In this document: positions 1-7,262 of the stretch, piece by piece | How the letters are laid out: each line of letters starts with the position of its first letter | How positions within the stretch are numbered: the first letter of the stretch is position 1 | NCBI GenBank assembly: GCA_964581115.1 | Contig: CAZOMY010000038.1 | Location: 1 to 26,692, forward strand | Origin: 2-02-FULL-55-14 sp964581115 | GTDB taxonomy: Bacteria; Bacteroidota; Ignavibacteria; UBA10030 | Reading direction: 5' to 3' | Length of the DNA stretch: 26,692 bases | Notes under the pieces: model-generated | What the model was told of the DNA's origin: nothing | The model's database searches: none | What the model saw: only the letters and a program-made list of their open reading frames with translations | Program-made: the position numbers and the translations under genes

Positions 1-263
1 ACGAAGCTCAGCATCGGGATGCATAAGTCGGCGGACGTCACGCCCAGTATCCGGTCTCCGGCATTGCGCTCCCCGGCCAAGAGCGCACGGAGCAACTTTT
101 CAGAGCTGTACTGTTGCCGCCGGCCGTCCCATGCCTCATCCGGGAGAGGTCGCTCGGCCTGCCTGTGGACTTCGAGGTCGAACGAACGCCACACCGGCTC
201 GGCGACGGCATCCAGTAGGTCCGGGGCGACTGGACCGAAGGACACAACGATCAAGCGGTTCAC
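1..263 (-). CDS. Archaemetzincin-family metalloprotease, N-terminal part only (cut by window edge)
   Basis: Translation of the minus strand from a GTG at 263 runs open to the window edge (87 codons). It starts (M)NRLIVVSFGPVAP and later contains YSSEKLLRAL and DRILGVTSADLCIPMLSFV. The 'ILGVT..DL.IP.L.FV' stretch is characteristic of archaemetzincins (AmzA/AMZ1/AMZ2), zinc metalloproteases whose HExxHxxGxxH site lies further downstream, outside this window. The GTG overlaps the TGA of the upstream histidine kinase (GTGA), so the two are probably translationally coupled. There is no sign of a signal peptide, which suggests a cytoplasmic enzyme. The family is common in archaea and patchy in bacteria. 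What is seen is only the N-terminal domain; the catalytic motif cannot be checked here. Confidence 0.72.
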   Translation of the reverse strand, partial: MNRLIVVSFGPVAPDLLDAVAEPVWRSFDLEVHRQAERPLPDEAWDGRRQQYSSEKLLRALLAGERNAGDRILGVTSADLCIPMLSF

Positions 264-1900
264 CCCAATGTCGGGTGGGCGTCCACCGGCTCCAGACGCG
301 GTTGGACTTCCACAAGCGGCAAGGAAACGGTGACGGTTGTCCCTTTGCCGATGGCACTTTGGACGTCAATCGAGCCGTGGTGGGCTTCTACGATCCCGTA
401 CACGACGGCCAGACCCAATCCCACCCCCTTGCCTTCTCCTTTCGTTGTGAAGAACGGGTCGAAGATCTTGGAGGCCAGCTCCGGCGTCATTCCCTCGCCA
501 TTGTCCTGGACGCGGATCAGCATCCGACCGGATGTCGTGTCTGCCTCGGCGGACAAACGCACGCGAGCTTGCGGTTTTCCCGCGCTCGCTTCCGCGGCGT
601 TCATGAGAAGATTGACCAGCACCTGCTGTATCTGCGATGGGTCGCAGTGGATCGTCGGTAGACCGTCGGGCAAGTCGGCCTCGAGCGCCACGCCCATGAG
701 CTCGAACTTGTGGCCGATGATCGTGACGAGCGAAGCAACGATACGTTGCAGATCGCCCGGCACCCGGTTCGGCGCGTTGCGCCGCGAGAACGCAAGAAGG
801 TCGGAGACGATCTTGCCGACGCGCGCCGTCTCGTGCGAGATCTGCTCCAAGTAGCGGCGGACCTCGGGAAGCCGCTCGGGCGGTATCCCCTTCTCACCCA
901 TGATCCGCTGGATCAGCACGGACAGGTTCAGGACGCCCGACAATGGATTGTTGATCTCGTGAGCAACGCTCGCCGACAGCTGGCCCAGCGAAGCCAGACG
1001 GTCCGTTTGGACCAGACGCTGATGCGCCACTTCAAGCTGTTGGGTCCGTTCCTGAACGCGGGTCTCCAGCGTTTGGGTGAAGTTGTTGATCTCGTCGAGC
1101 GCCTCTTTGAGTCGCTGTCGCATGAATTCGAACGACCTTGCCAGCGCGCCCAGCTCGCCGCTCCGAGGGAGTTTGAGAGGTTCCTCGAGCTTCATCTCGC
1201 TCACCGCCTGTGTGCCGACGATGAGTTCCTCGATCGGCCGATCGACGAACCGGCGCGTAAAGAGCACGATAAAGATGCCGACAAGCACAACGTGGAAGCC
1301 GGTCGTGAACATGACATTCTCCCGTACCGCGGCCAGTTCGGCATCGACGCGGTCCAGGCCGAGCGATACGTCGAGCACTCCCAAGACGGAGATGTCGCGG
1401 GGGTGCGCGTGACAGTCAGCATCGCTGCACGAAGGCTCGTTGTAGATAGGCGTGACCATTGCCAGTTTCCGGCGGCCGTCCGGAGCCGTGAACACGCGGG
1501 ATCGCTCGGGCGTGTCGAGCCGGACGAGCGGCTGGTCGGACGCGTGACACATGTAGCACGCTTCGGCCCGCTTGTCGACCTGGCGTTCGTCCCCGGAAAC
1601 GGTCGAGAACATCACCCGTCCTTCCTTGTTGAAGATGCGGATCCGATCGATGCCTTGATTGCCGGCAATCGATTCCATGATCTCATACGCCGCCTCACGA
1701 TGATCTGCGTTCATCGCATGCCAGGTCGCACTGGTGATCGCGCGAGACAGTTGATCGGCCCCGCTGATCATGGCATCGAGCAACTGCCGCTCTTGTACTC
1801 GGAGATCGAGATAGCCCGAGATGCCTTCGGCGGCAATGATCAGGACGGTGAGGGCAAAGATGAGGCGGGCGGAGATCCGTTTCGGGATGAGGCGCTGCAT
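260..1900 (-). CDS. Membrane sensor histidine kinase with periplasmic c-type haem motifs
   Basis: A 546-residue protein. TM1 is at about 12-30, a periplasmic sensor at 31-195, TM2 at about 197-217, then a HAMP linker, a coiled coil (about 265-300), a HisKA domain with phospho-acceptor His314 (SVAHEINNP) and an HATPase domain with N-box NLLMNAAEA (430-438), DNGEGM (466-471), FDPFFTTK and GVGLGLAVVYG. The sensor region holds a classical CxxCH motif (Cys115-Cys118-His119) and a second CX4CH motif (Cys158-Cys163-His164). Covalent haem, and hence redox or gas sensing, is plausible, as in haem-containing sensor kinases of Deltaproteobacteria; this is inference. It has no receiver domain and no response regulator lies next to it in the window. 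The stop overlaps the GTG of an archaemetzincin gene, so protease output is a possible link. Confidence 0.93.
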   Translation of the reverse strand: MQRLIPKRISARLIFALTVLIIAAEGISGYLDLRVQERQLLDAMISGADQLSRAITSATWHAMNADHREAAYEIMESIAGNQGIDRIRIFNKEGRVMFSTVSGDERQVDKRAEACYMCHASDQPLVRLDTPERSRVFTAPDGRRKLAMVTPIYNEPSCSDADCHAHPRDISVLGVLDVSLGLDRVDAELAAVRENVMFTTGFHVVLVGIFIVLFTRRFVDRPIEELIVGTQAVSEMKLEEPLKLPRSGELGALARSFEFMRQRLKEALDEINNFTQTLETRVQERTQQLEVAHQRLVQTDRLASLGQLSASVAHEINNPLSGVLNLSVLIQRIMGEKGIPPERLPEVRRYLEQISHETARVGKIVSDLLAFSRRNAPNRVPGDLQRIVASLVTIIGHKFELMGVALEADLPDGLPTIHCDPSQIQQVLVNLLMNAAEASAGKPQARVRLSAEADTTSGRMLIRVQDNGEGMTPELASKIFDPFFTTKGEGKGVGLGLAVVYGIVEAHHGSIDVQSAIGKGTTVTVSLPLVEVQPRLEPVDAHPTLG

Positions 1901-2025
1901 TCGCTTGGCCCGATGGTGAGAGTCTTCATCAACTCGTGTGGGATTTTACAACATTCATGCCCCCCTCAACTGTCAGGAATGAGAATCCTGAAGGTGCTGC
2001 GGTCGGCTGGAGGTCTAAAAATGGC

Positions 2026-2053
2026 GAGGCCGTCCGGAAATCCGGACGGCCTC
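2026..2053 (-). terminator. Rho-independent terminator of the lipoprotein gene
   Basis: Perfect 12-bp stem GAGGCCGTCCGG / CCGGACGGCCTC with a four-base loop. Read on the minus strand it is followed by GCC and then ATTTTTAG. It lies about 70 bases past the stop of the gene ending at 2122 and upstream of the histidine kinase, so it would insulate the two. Confidence 0.8.
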
Positions 2054-2121
2054 CAAGCATTGTACAGATTTCGAGAATCCTGATCCGTGCGCTCTTGCCG
2101 ATGTGGGAATGACCTCGCCGA

Positions 2122-3159
2122 TCAGAATCCGTCGACCAGGGCCTGCGCCACGAAATACGAAAAAGGTTGGAAATCCGTGATCGTGAATGTCTGCGTCTTT
2201 GCGCCTTCCAACGTCTGCACAAGCTTGTACGAATTGGGGTCGGAACTGGGCGGCGCAGATTGGGTGTCACTGTAATAGACAGCAGCAAGACTCATGGTAT
2301 ACGGAGGCGACAGGGCGAAGCTGACCGTTGCGTTCGAGACCCCGTCATACTCGAGGGTCACAGTCCCGACGGCGGTCAGGCCGGATATGTCGCAGTCCGA
2401 TGGGTCGGCATACAGAACAAAGACATACGTGCCGGAATCAAAGATCGGAGTTGTCCAACCTGGCGTGACGCCGTAGGTCGACAGACACTCTGAACTGATG
2501 TCATACGCATACGCCGGATGTGGTTGTGGCGGAGGCGGGGGGCCACCGTTCTCGCAATCGATCACGATGGTCGTGTAGGTCGCCCAATGGCCGCGCTTGT
2601 CTCTGAATCGGTTGTCACCGCTCCAGGCACTCTCAACCGCGACCCGCTTGCGATTCTCATTCTTCCGCACAGTCGCATGGGCCGCCGCGTACCAGGTCGA
2701 CGCGTCGCCGCACTGATAACCGATCGCTTCGAACGGAACGAGCACGCTCCACTCATTGGATTTGATCCGGCGAGCATGGTAAGGGAACTTTCGCGGCTTG
2801 GGATCGCCCTTGCGTGTATCGGGCATATCGGCGAGGGTCGGCCCAACCCACAGGTCGACATTCATCAGAGTCCAGCCATCGCTCGTGACATACCGGACCT
2901 CGAGCGCATCCGACGATCCGTCGCTATCGAGGTCAACATCCTGGAACGACACGCTCCCGACGCTCTGCGACCGCCGGGTGATCAGACCGACCGTGTGCGA
3001 CTCCGTGCCGTTCGCCGAGACCTTGAGCAGGCTCTTTCCGTCAACCATCTGTGCCGGGTCATCGGTCGCTGTCGGCGAACCCTGTTCGCAGCCGAAGATC
3101 CCGAGCACGGCCGTCAGCATGACGACGGTCGCAAACAGGAAGAATCGTTGAATGTTCAT
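2122..3159 (-). CDS. Secreted lipoprotein with calcium-loop-like motif and proline hinge, function unknown
   Basis: The ATG at 3159 is preceded by GGAGG eight bases upstream, and gives a signal peptide (hydrophobic residues 5-22) ending IFGC, a lipobox-like site at Cys24. This start is preferred over an open frame that extends 86 codons further upstream without a signal. The mature part has two regions. Residues 50-202 contain a DVDLDSDGSSD acidic loop (74-84) like EF-hand/dockerin calcium sites and a GWTLMNVDLWVG stretch seen in secreted FCB-group proteins. A PPPPP hinge (207-211) leads to a C-terminal beta-rich region with three cysteines. I do not recognise an enzymatic domain; the layout suits a surface-anchored binding or adhesive protein. 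A strong terminator follows it. Confidence 0.8.
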   Translation of the reverse strand: MNIQRFFLFATVVMLTAVLGIFGCEQGSPTATDDPAQMVDGKSLLKVSANGTESHTVGLITRRSQSVGSVSFQDVDLDSDGSSDALEVRYVTSDGWTLMNVDLWVGPTLADMPDTRKGDPKPRKFPYHARRIKSNEWSVLVPFEAIGYQCGDASTWYAAAHATVRKNENRKRVAVESAWSGDNRFRDKRGHWATYTTIVIDCENGGPPPPPQPHPAYAYDISSECLSTYGVTPGWTTPIFDSGTYVFVLYADPSDCDISGLTAVGTVTLEYDGVSNATVSFALSPPYTMSLAAVYYSDTQSAPPSSDPNSYKLVQTLEGAKTQTFTITDFQPFSYFVAQALVDGF

Positions 3160-3210
3160 GATCTCATCCTCCGCATAATAAAAGTAGTTCTCGACCAATG
3201 ACACCTGGGA

Positions 3211-3227
3211 CCGGGCTGAAAGCCCGG
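3211..3227 (-). terminator. Weak hairpin between two minus-strand genes
   Basis: Perfect 7-bp stem CCGGGCT/AGCCCGG with a GAA loop, just past the TAA of the gene at 3234. There is no U-tract after it on the minus strand, so it may be an attenuator or an RNA-stability element rather than a full terminator. Confidence 0.4.
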
Positions 3228-3233
3228 CGATCG

Positions 3234-3686
3234 TTACGGTGCCGCTTCCTTGCCGGCCCTCGCAACAAAAAGGAAGGCATCGCGTACGAAGTCGGCGGCA
3301 TTCGTGGCAAACGGATCGGGGATCGCCTTCTTGAGCGCGTCGTAGGTCATCACAACGCCGCCGGCCGAGATCGCACCGTTCGAGTTGATCAGGATGGCCC
3401 TGTTCGCCTCGCCGCACTTAAGGACAACGCTGGCCTTGACATTCGGATAAGGCGCTTCGACGACCGGATCGATGTGGATGACGCCCCCGAGGATCTTAAG
3501 GTTCTCAGGCGATTCACATTCAACGTCGATGTTCTGCGTCTTTAAATATGCCAAGTCTTCCTGTACGAGTCTGCGGGTGATAGCCGCCACTTCTGCAGCG
3601 ACAGCCGTCATCTTATCGCGCAGCACGGCGAAGGCATTCCACTCCTTTACCGTCCCGTCAAGCAGATTCTTGGACCCGGCGTTCAT
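3234..3686 (-). CDS. Small hypothetical protein
   Basis: About 150 residues, starting MNAGSKNLLDGTVKEW; the adjacent ATG at 3689 would add one residue. GGAG seven bases before the second ATG supports 3686. The N-terminal third is helical (AVAAEVAAITRRLVQEDLAYL). The middle (ENLKILGGVIHIDPVVEA...ASVVLKC) and the end (GGVVMTYDALKKAIPDPFATNAADFVRDAFLFVARAGK) look like a compact alpha/beta domain. It has no signal peptide, membrane segment or motif I recognise. It is separated by 74 bases and a small hairpin from the lipoprotein gene on the same strand. An AT-rich stretch just upstream (3697-3715, minus strand) could hold its promoter. Codon composition matches the neighbours, so I think it is real, but no function is assigned. 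Confidence 0.6.
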   Translation of the reverse strand: MNAGSKNLLDGTVKEWNAFAVLRDKMTAVAAEVAAITRRLVQEDLAYLKTQNIDVECESPENLKILGGVIHIDPVVEAPYPNVKASVVLKCGEANRAILINSNGAISAGGVVMTYDALKKAIPDPFATNAADFVRDAFLFVARAGKEAAP

Positions 3687-3689
3687 CAT

Positions 3690-4071
3690 TAGTCTCCAAA
3701 TTTTAGAATATACTGAACACAGCGTCCGAGGCAAGTGACAGCGCTGTAATGTGTCTGCGCTGGCTCACCTTCTTGGCGGTGGGTTTCTCAAGCGAAGGAA
3801 TGCCCAAAGCCAAATCCCTCCTAACCTGAGAAGAATTGGCCCACCATGTTGATATCGCAAAATAAAGCAAAATCCCCTCGAAGCCGAAGCAAAATCCTAC
3901 AAAGTGCCCGAAATGAACAGAATCCATGGCACATGCCTTGAAGGGTTGAGGGAGACCGCAAGGCCGCTTTCGCAGCTTCAACAACCATTCGCTAGATTTG
4001 TATACACCCAACCGTCAGATCTCTTCAATCTGAAATCGTCGCTACGAAATCCTCAATAAACGCGCTCTCCC
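3690..4071. other. Gene-free region of lower GC upstream of ornithine carbamoyltransferase
   Basis: About 380 bases, visibly richer in A and T than the flanking genes. It separates a minus-strand gene from the plus-strand carbamoyl cluster, so it should contain divergent promoters. I see no clear Shine-Dalgarno before the ATG at 4072. A minus-strand open frame of 102 codons (3703-4011) crosses it but has an atypical, Trp/Phe/Cys-rich composition, and I do not support it as a gene. Confidence 0.5.
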
Positions 4072-4986
4072 ATGAAAAAAGACTTTCTGACCATCCGCGA
4101 CATGTCGCCGAAGGAGTTGGCCAAGACCCTGACTCTGGCCGCCGACATCAAGAAGCATCCCAAGAAATACGCTGCGGCGCTCAAAGGGAAAGCCCTTGCA
4201 ATGATCTTCGAGAAGCCTTCGCTTCGGACGCGGGTCACCTTCGACGTCGGTATCCACCAACTCGGTGGCTTTTCCGTCCCGCTCATGCCCTCGGAGATCA
4301 GTCTTGGCAGGCGCGAGTCGGTACACGATGTCGCGAAGAACCTCGAGCGGATGGTGCAGGGGATCATGATCCGAACCTTCGGACACCATATCGTCGAGGA
4401 GATGGCGAAGCACGCGAACGTGCCCGTCATCAACGCGCTCACGGATTACTCGCATCCCTGCCAGGCCCTGGCCGACTTCCTCACGATCAAGGAGGTGAAG
4501 GGAAAGCTGAAGGGTCTCAAGCTTACGTACGTCGGCGACGGCAACAACGTGGCGCACTCGCTGATGTTTGCGGGAGCCCGCCTTGGCGTCCATGTCACTG
4601 TCGCATGCCCGGAAGGCTACGATCCCGACCCGAAAGCCCTCAGGGATGCTCAGGAGGACGCCCGGGAAACGGGAGCGACGATTGACGTAGTGCGCGACCC
4701 GGCGAAAGGGGTCGAAGGCGCGGACGCGGTCTACACCGACGTGTGGGCCTCGATGGGCCAGGAGGCGGAGGCCGAAAAGCGCAAGGACATCTTCAAGCCG
4801 TACCAGGTGAACGCGGCACTCATGGCCAGAGCAAAGAAAGACGCGATCTTCCTGCACTGTCTGCCGGCCCATCGGGGCGACGAAGTAACAGACGAGGTCA
4901 TCGATAGCAAAGCCTCTGTGGTATTCCAGGAGGCCGGGAACCGCCTCCATGCGCAGAAGGCTGTGATGGTGCAACTGATGAGTTGA
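4072..4986 (+). CDS. argF: Ornithine carbamoyltransferase
   Basis: A 304-residue protein of normal family length. It catalyses carbamoyl phosphate + ornithine to and from citrulline + phosphate in the cytoplasm. Motifs in order: the carbamoyl-phosphate loop SLRTR (50-54, in EKPSLRTRVTFDVG), HPCQ (128-131), the ornithine-binding SMG loop (DVWASMGQE, SMG at 227-229), and the catalytic-cysteine motif HCLPAHR (262-268). These identify OTC rather than aspartate carbamoyltransferase. Next door is carbamate kinase, which usually works with a catabolic OTC (ArcB), making ATP from citrulline. The sequence alone does not settle anabolic (ArgF) versus catabolic (ArcB) direction; no other arginine-biosynthesis gene is in the window. 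It is the first gene of the cluster, with no obvious ribosome site. Confidence 0.95.
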   Translation: MKKDFLTIRDMSPKELAKTLTLAADIKKHPKKYAAALKGKALAMIFEKPSLRTRVTFDVGIHQLGGFSVPLMPSEISLGRRESVHDVAKNLERMVQGIMIRTFGHHIVEEMAKHANVPVINALTDYSHPCQALADFLTIKEVKGKLKGLKLTYVGDGNNVAHSLMFAGARLGVHVTVACPEGYDPDPKALRDAQEDARETGATIDVVRDPAKGVEGADAVYTDVWASMGQEAEAEKRKDIFKPYQVNAALMARAKKDAIFLHCLPAHRGDEVTDEVIDSKASVVFQEAGNRLHAQKAVMVQLMS

Positions 4987-5010
4987 CGCGTGATGGCCCC
5001 TTGGGGGTAG

Positions 5011-5180
5011 CGCCAATAACGCCAAGCACGCAAAGGACGCCGGGGTGAAGCGAGATATTTGTAGGAAGAATTCGCAGACCCCGCCTCACCCCATCTACCA
5101 ACTTGGCGTTCTTTGCGTCCCTGCCTGCCTCTCCTCGTGCAATGGATCGGCAGGAACGCTTTGCGACCTTGGCGGTCATT
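5011..5180. repeat. Imperfect inverted-repeat element between OTC and carbamate kinase genes
   Basis: The left arm (5011-5042) is built from CGCCAA.AACGCCAAG and ACGCAAAGGACGCC units. The right side (5102-5120 and about 5157-5177) contains the complementary TTGGCGTTCTTTGCGTCC and TTTGCGACCTTGGCGGTC. It starts 25 bases after the OTC stop and ends about 33 bases before the carbamate kinase start, so it fills the gap. Similar 'gccaagaacgcaaag' palindromes occur as dispersed non-coding elements in many bacterial genomes. No open frame lies inside. Confidence 0.7.
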
Positions 5181-5210
5181 GCTTGACGTTCGAGCCGGCC
5201 ATTTGAATTC

Positions 5211-6149
5211 ATGAGTCGTACCGCTCTCATCGCCATCGGAGGCAACTCCCTCATTCGCGCCGGCCAGCGTGGCACCATCGACGAACAGCTGGCCAACGCG
5301 CATGCCACGGCTCGTTCGATCGTCCGAATGGTCGAGCGCGGCTGGCGCATCGTCATTACGCACGGCAACGGCCCGCAGGTCGGCGCACAGCTCCTCCGTT
5401 CCGAGCGTGCTGCATCCGAGGTCTACACGCTTCCGTTGGATGTCTGCGTGGCCGCGACGCAGAGTGAGATCGGCTATCTCATTCAGCGCGCCATGGAATT
5501 CGAGCTGCGCGAGATCGGCCTTACAACGCCCGTGATGACCGTCCTGACGCAAGTGCGCGTCGACCCCGACGATCCGGCGTTCAAGAATCCGTCGAAACCG
5601 ATCGGGCCCTTCTACAGCCGCGCGGACGCGGATGACAAGTCGCAACGTTTCGGATGGACGATGGTCGAGGATGCTGCTCGCGGATATCGCCGGGTCGTGC
5701 CGTCTCCAGCCCCCGTCGAGGTCTTCGAGCGTCATATCATTCGAAAGATCCTCGATCTCGGAATGATCGTGATCGCCGTCGGAGGCGGCGGCATCCCCGT
5801 CATCGAGCACGGCTACAAGGTCACGGGGGCCGAAGCGGTCATCGACAAGGACCGGGCTTCCTCCCTGCTCGCCGTCGACCTGAAAGTCGACCTGTTCGTG
5901 ATCAGCACCGACGCCGATGCGGTCTACGTGGACTACAAGAAGCCGACGCAGCGGAAGATCGAGAGGACGACGGTTGGGGAATTGGAGAAGTGGAGTGTTG
6001 AAGGGCAGTTCCCTCCGGGGAGTATGGGCCCGAAGGTGGAGGCGGCCGTGCACTACCTGAACAACGGCGGCAAGGAAGTGATCATCACGTCGTACGAGTG
6101 CTTGACCGACGCGCTGGACGGCAAGGCCGGGACGCACATCGTACCTTGA
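5211..6149 (+). CDS. arcC: Carbamate kinase
   Basis: A 312-residue protein, the usual family length. The reaction is ATP + carbamate to and from ADP + carbamoyl phosphate, normally run to make ATP in arginine, citrulline or allantoin breakdown. Amino-acid-kinase fold motifs: AIGGN (8-12), HGNGPQVG (51-58), KPIGPFYS (129-136), VGGGGIP (190-196), GAEAVIDKDRASSLLA (206-221), TDADAVYV (233-240) and GSMGPKVEAA (270-279). The ATG at 5211 begins directly with the first beta strand (SRTALIAIGGN), so the start is firm although no Shine-Dalgarno is visible; the repeat element ends about 33 bases upstream. It sits between two carbamoyltransferases, so it could exchange carbamoyl phosphate with either. 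Confidence 0.96.
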   Translation: MSRTALIAIGGNSLIRAGQRGTIDEQLANAHATARSIVRMVERGWRIVITHGNGPQVGAQLLRSERAASEVYTLPLDVCVAATQSEIGYLIQRAMEFELREIGLTTPVMTVLTQVRVDPDDPAFKNPSKPIGPFYSRADADDKSQRFGWTMVEDAARGYRRVVPSPAPVEVFERHIIRKILDLGMIVIAVGGGGIPVIEHGYKVTGAEAVIDKDRASSLLAVDLKVDLFVISTDADAVYVDYKKPTQRKIERTTVGELEKWSVEGQFPPGSMGPKVEAAVHYLNNGGKEVIITSYECLTDALDGKAGTHIVP

Positions 6150-6180
6150 CCGTCCATTGAGATCAATTGAGCAACCCCCA

Positions 6181-6283
6181 AGAGCGCCAAGAACACGGAG
6201 GACGCCAAGCGTTCTGGCGAAAAGAGAAATGACTTTGTCGATTTGGCTTGGCGTCCTTGGCGTTCTTTGTGTCCTTGGCGGTC
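6181..6283. repeat. Inverted-repeat element between arcC and the ATCase homologue
   Basis: The left arm at 6183-6209 (GCGCCAAGAACACGGAGGACGCCAAG) pairs imperfectly with the right arm at 6246-6283, which reads GCTTGGCGTCCTTGGCG then TTCTTTGTGTCCTTGGCGGTCC. About 35 unpaired bases lie between the arms. It begins 32 bases after the arcC stop and ends about 26 bases before the next start codon. It is of the same sequence type as the element at 5011-5180. Confidence 0.75.
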
Positions 6284-6308
6284 CATCATGCGACTTCAGG
6301 AGAAGCAG

Positions 6309-7223
6309 ATGAAGCTGTTCCATGTCATCGAGTCCCAGCAGTTCACCGTACCGCTCATCCATGAACTGTTCGCCCGCGCGCGGCAGATGGAACAGGTCGT
6401 GCTCCGGGGCGGAACGCGCGACTATGAGCGCCGGATCATGGCCTCGCTCTTCTACGGCTCATCGACTCGCACCCGATTCTCCTTCGAGTCGGCCATGCAA
6501 CGACTTGGAGGCAGGATCCTGAGCACGGAGTCGGCACAGGAATTCTCGTCTGAGATCGCTGGAGAGCATCTCGAAGATACGATTCGGATCATCGGCGGCA
6601 TGTGCGATATCATTGTCCTTCGATCGCGCGAGCGCGACGGAGCGAAGCGCGCCGCCGCCATCTCCCCGATCCCCATCCTCAATGCGGGCGACGGAGAAGG
6701 GGGCCAGCATCCGAGCCAGGCACTCCTCGACCTGTACACGATCCAGCAGGAATGCCGGACGATCAACGGCCTGACGGTGGTCTTCATGGGAGCGCTCGAC
6801 GCCGGACGCACCGTGCGTTCGCTGGCGTACCTGCTCGGAAAGGCGGAGCGGAACAAGCTCGTGTTCGTTGCGCCTCCGGAACTCCAGATCGGCAAGGACA
6901 TCCTCCGCTACCTCGACGATCACGGCGTGCGGTATGAACTGACGGCGGACCCGACAAAGGCCCTGTCCGAAGCCGACGTCGTCTACCAGACCCGTATCGA
7001 CGCCGATCGGCTCCGCACGCATGACGTGCGCCCCGAAACGTACAATCTGAATGTCGAAACTCTGCAACGGCTCAAGACATCGGCCGTGCTGCTCCATCCG
7101 CTGCCTCGTTCGGTCGAGATCGACCCGGCGGTCGACCAGGATCCGCGGGCGGCGTATTTCCGACAGGCGCGGAACGGGCTGTATGTCCGGATGGCCCTTC
7201 TGACGATGCTCCTCGAGCCGTAG
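6309..7223 (+). CDS. Aspartate carbamoyltransferase homologue with altered active site
   Basis: A 304-residue PyrB-fold protein; CAGGAG six bases before the ATG at 6309 sets the start. Residue numbering happens to match the E. coli catalytic chain. Retained: the carbamoyl-phosphate loop STRTR (52-56), Ser80, Arg105, His134 and Gln137 (QHPSQ), Arg167 (GRTVRSL), Arg229 and HPLPR (263-267). Changed: the catalytic loop reads SSEIAGEHLEDT, where E. coli has Lys84 and plant enzymes have SSAAKGETLEDT, so position 84 is Ala. TRxQ is TRID, so Gln231, an aspartate ligand, is Asp. Otherwise it is close to plant-type ATCases (VVYQTRI, DPRAAYFRQARNGLYVRMALL). No pyrI or other pyr gene is nearby; carbamate kinase is immediately upstream. 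It may be a carbamoyltransferase for another acceptor, or inactive as ATCase. Confidence 0.88.
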   Translation: MKLFHVIESQQFTVPLIHELFARARQMEQVVLRGGTRDYERRIMASLFYGSSTRTRFSFESAMQRLGGRILSTESAQEFSSEIAGEHLEDTIRIIGGMCDIIVLRSRERDGAKRAAAISPIPILNAGDGEGGQHPSQALLDLYTIQQECRTINGLTVVFMGALDAGRTVRSLAYLLGKAERNKLVFVAPPELQIGKDILRYLDDHGVRYELTADPTKALSEADVVYQTRIDADRLRTHDVRPETYNLNVETLQRLKTSAVLLHPLPRSVEIDPAVDQDPRAAYFRQARNGLYVRMALLTMLLEP

Positions 7224-7262
7224 ACGGCTGGATGGATTGACGGCCTCAAGTCGCGTCCCTTC

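Noticed and set aside
710..2083. Long plus-strand open frame (457 codons) opposite the histidine kinase
   Set aside because: The minus strand encodes all kinase motifs over the same bases. The plus-strand translation is rich in Arg/Asp/His/Gln with no recognisable domain, typical of an antisense shadow in GC-rich DNA.
3703..4011. Minus-strand open frame in the spacer before the OTC gene
   Set aside because: Atypical composition, no ribosome site, and no similarity I recognise; treated as non-coding.
4731..6362. Minus-strand open frame of 543 codons across OTC and carbamate kinase
   Set aside because: It spans two well-supported genes and the repeat elements, with low-complexity translation.
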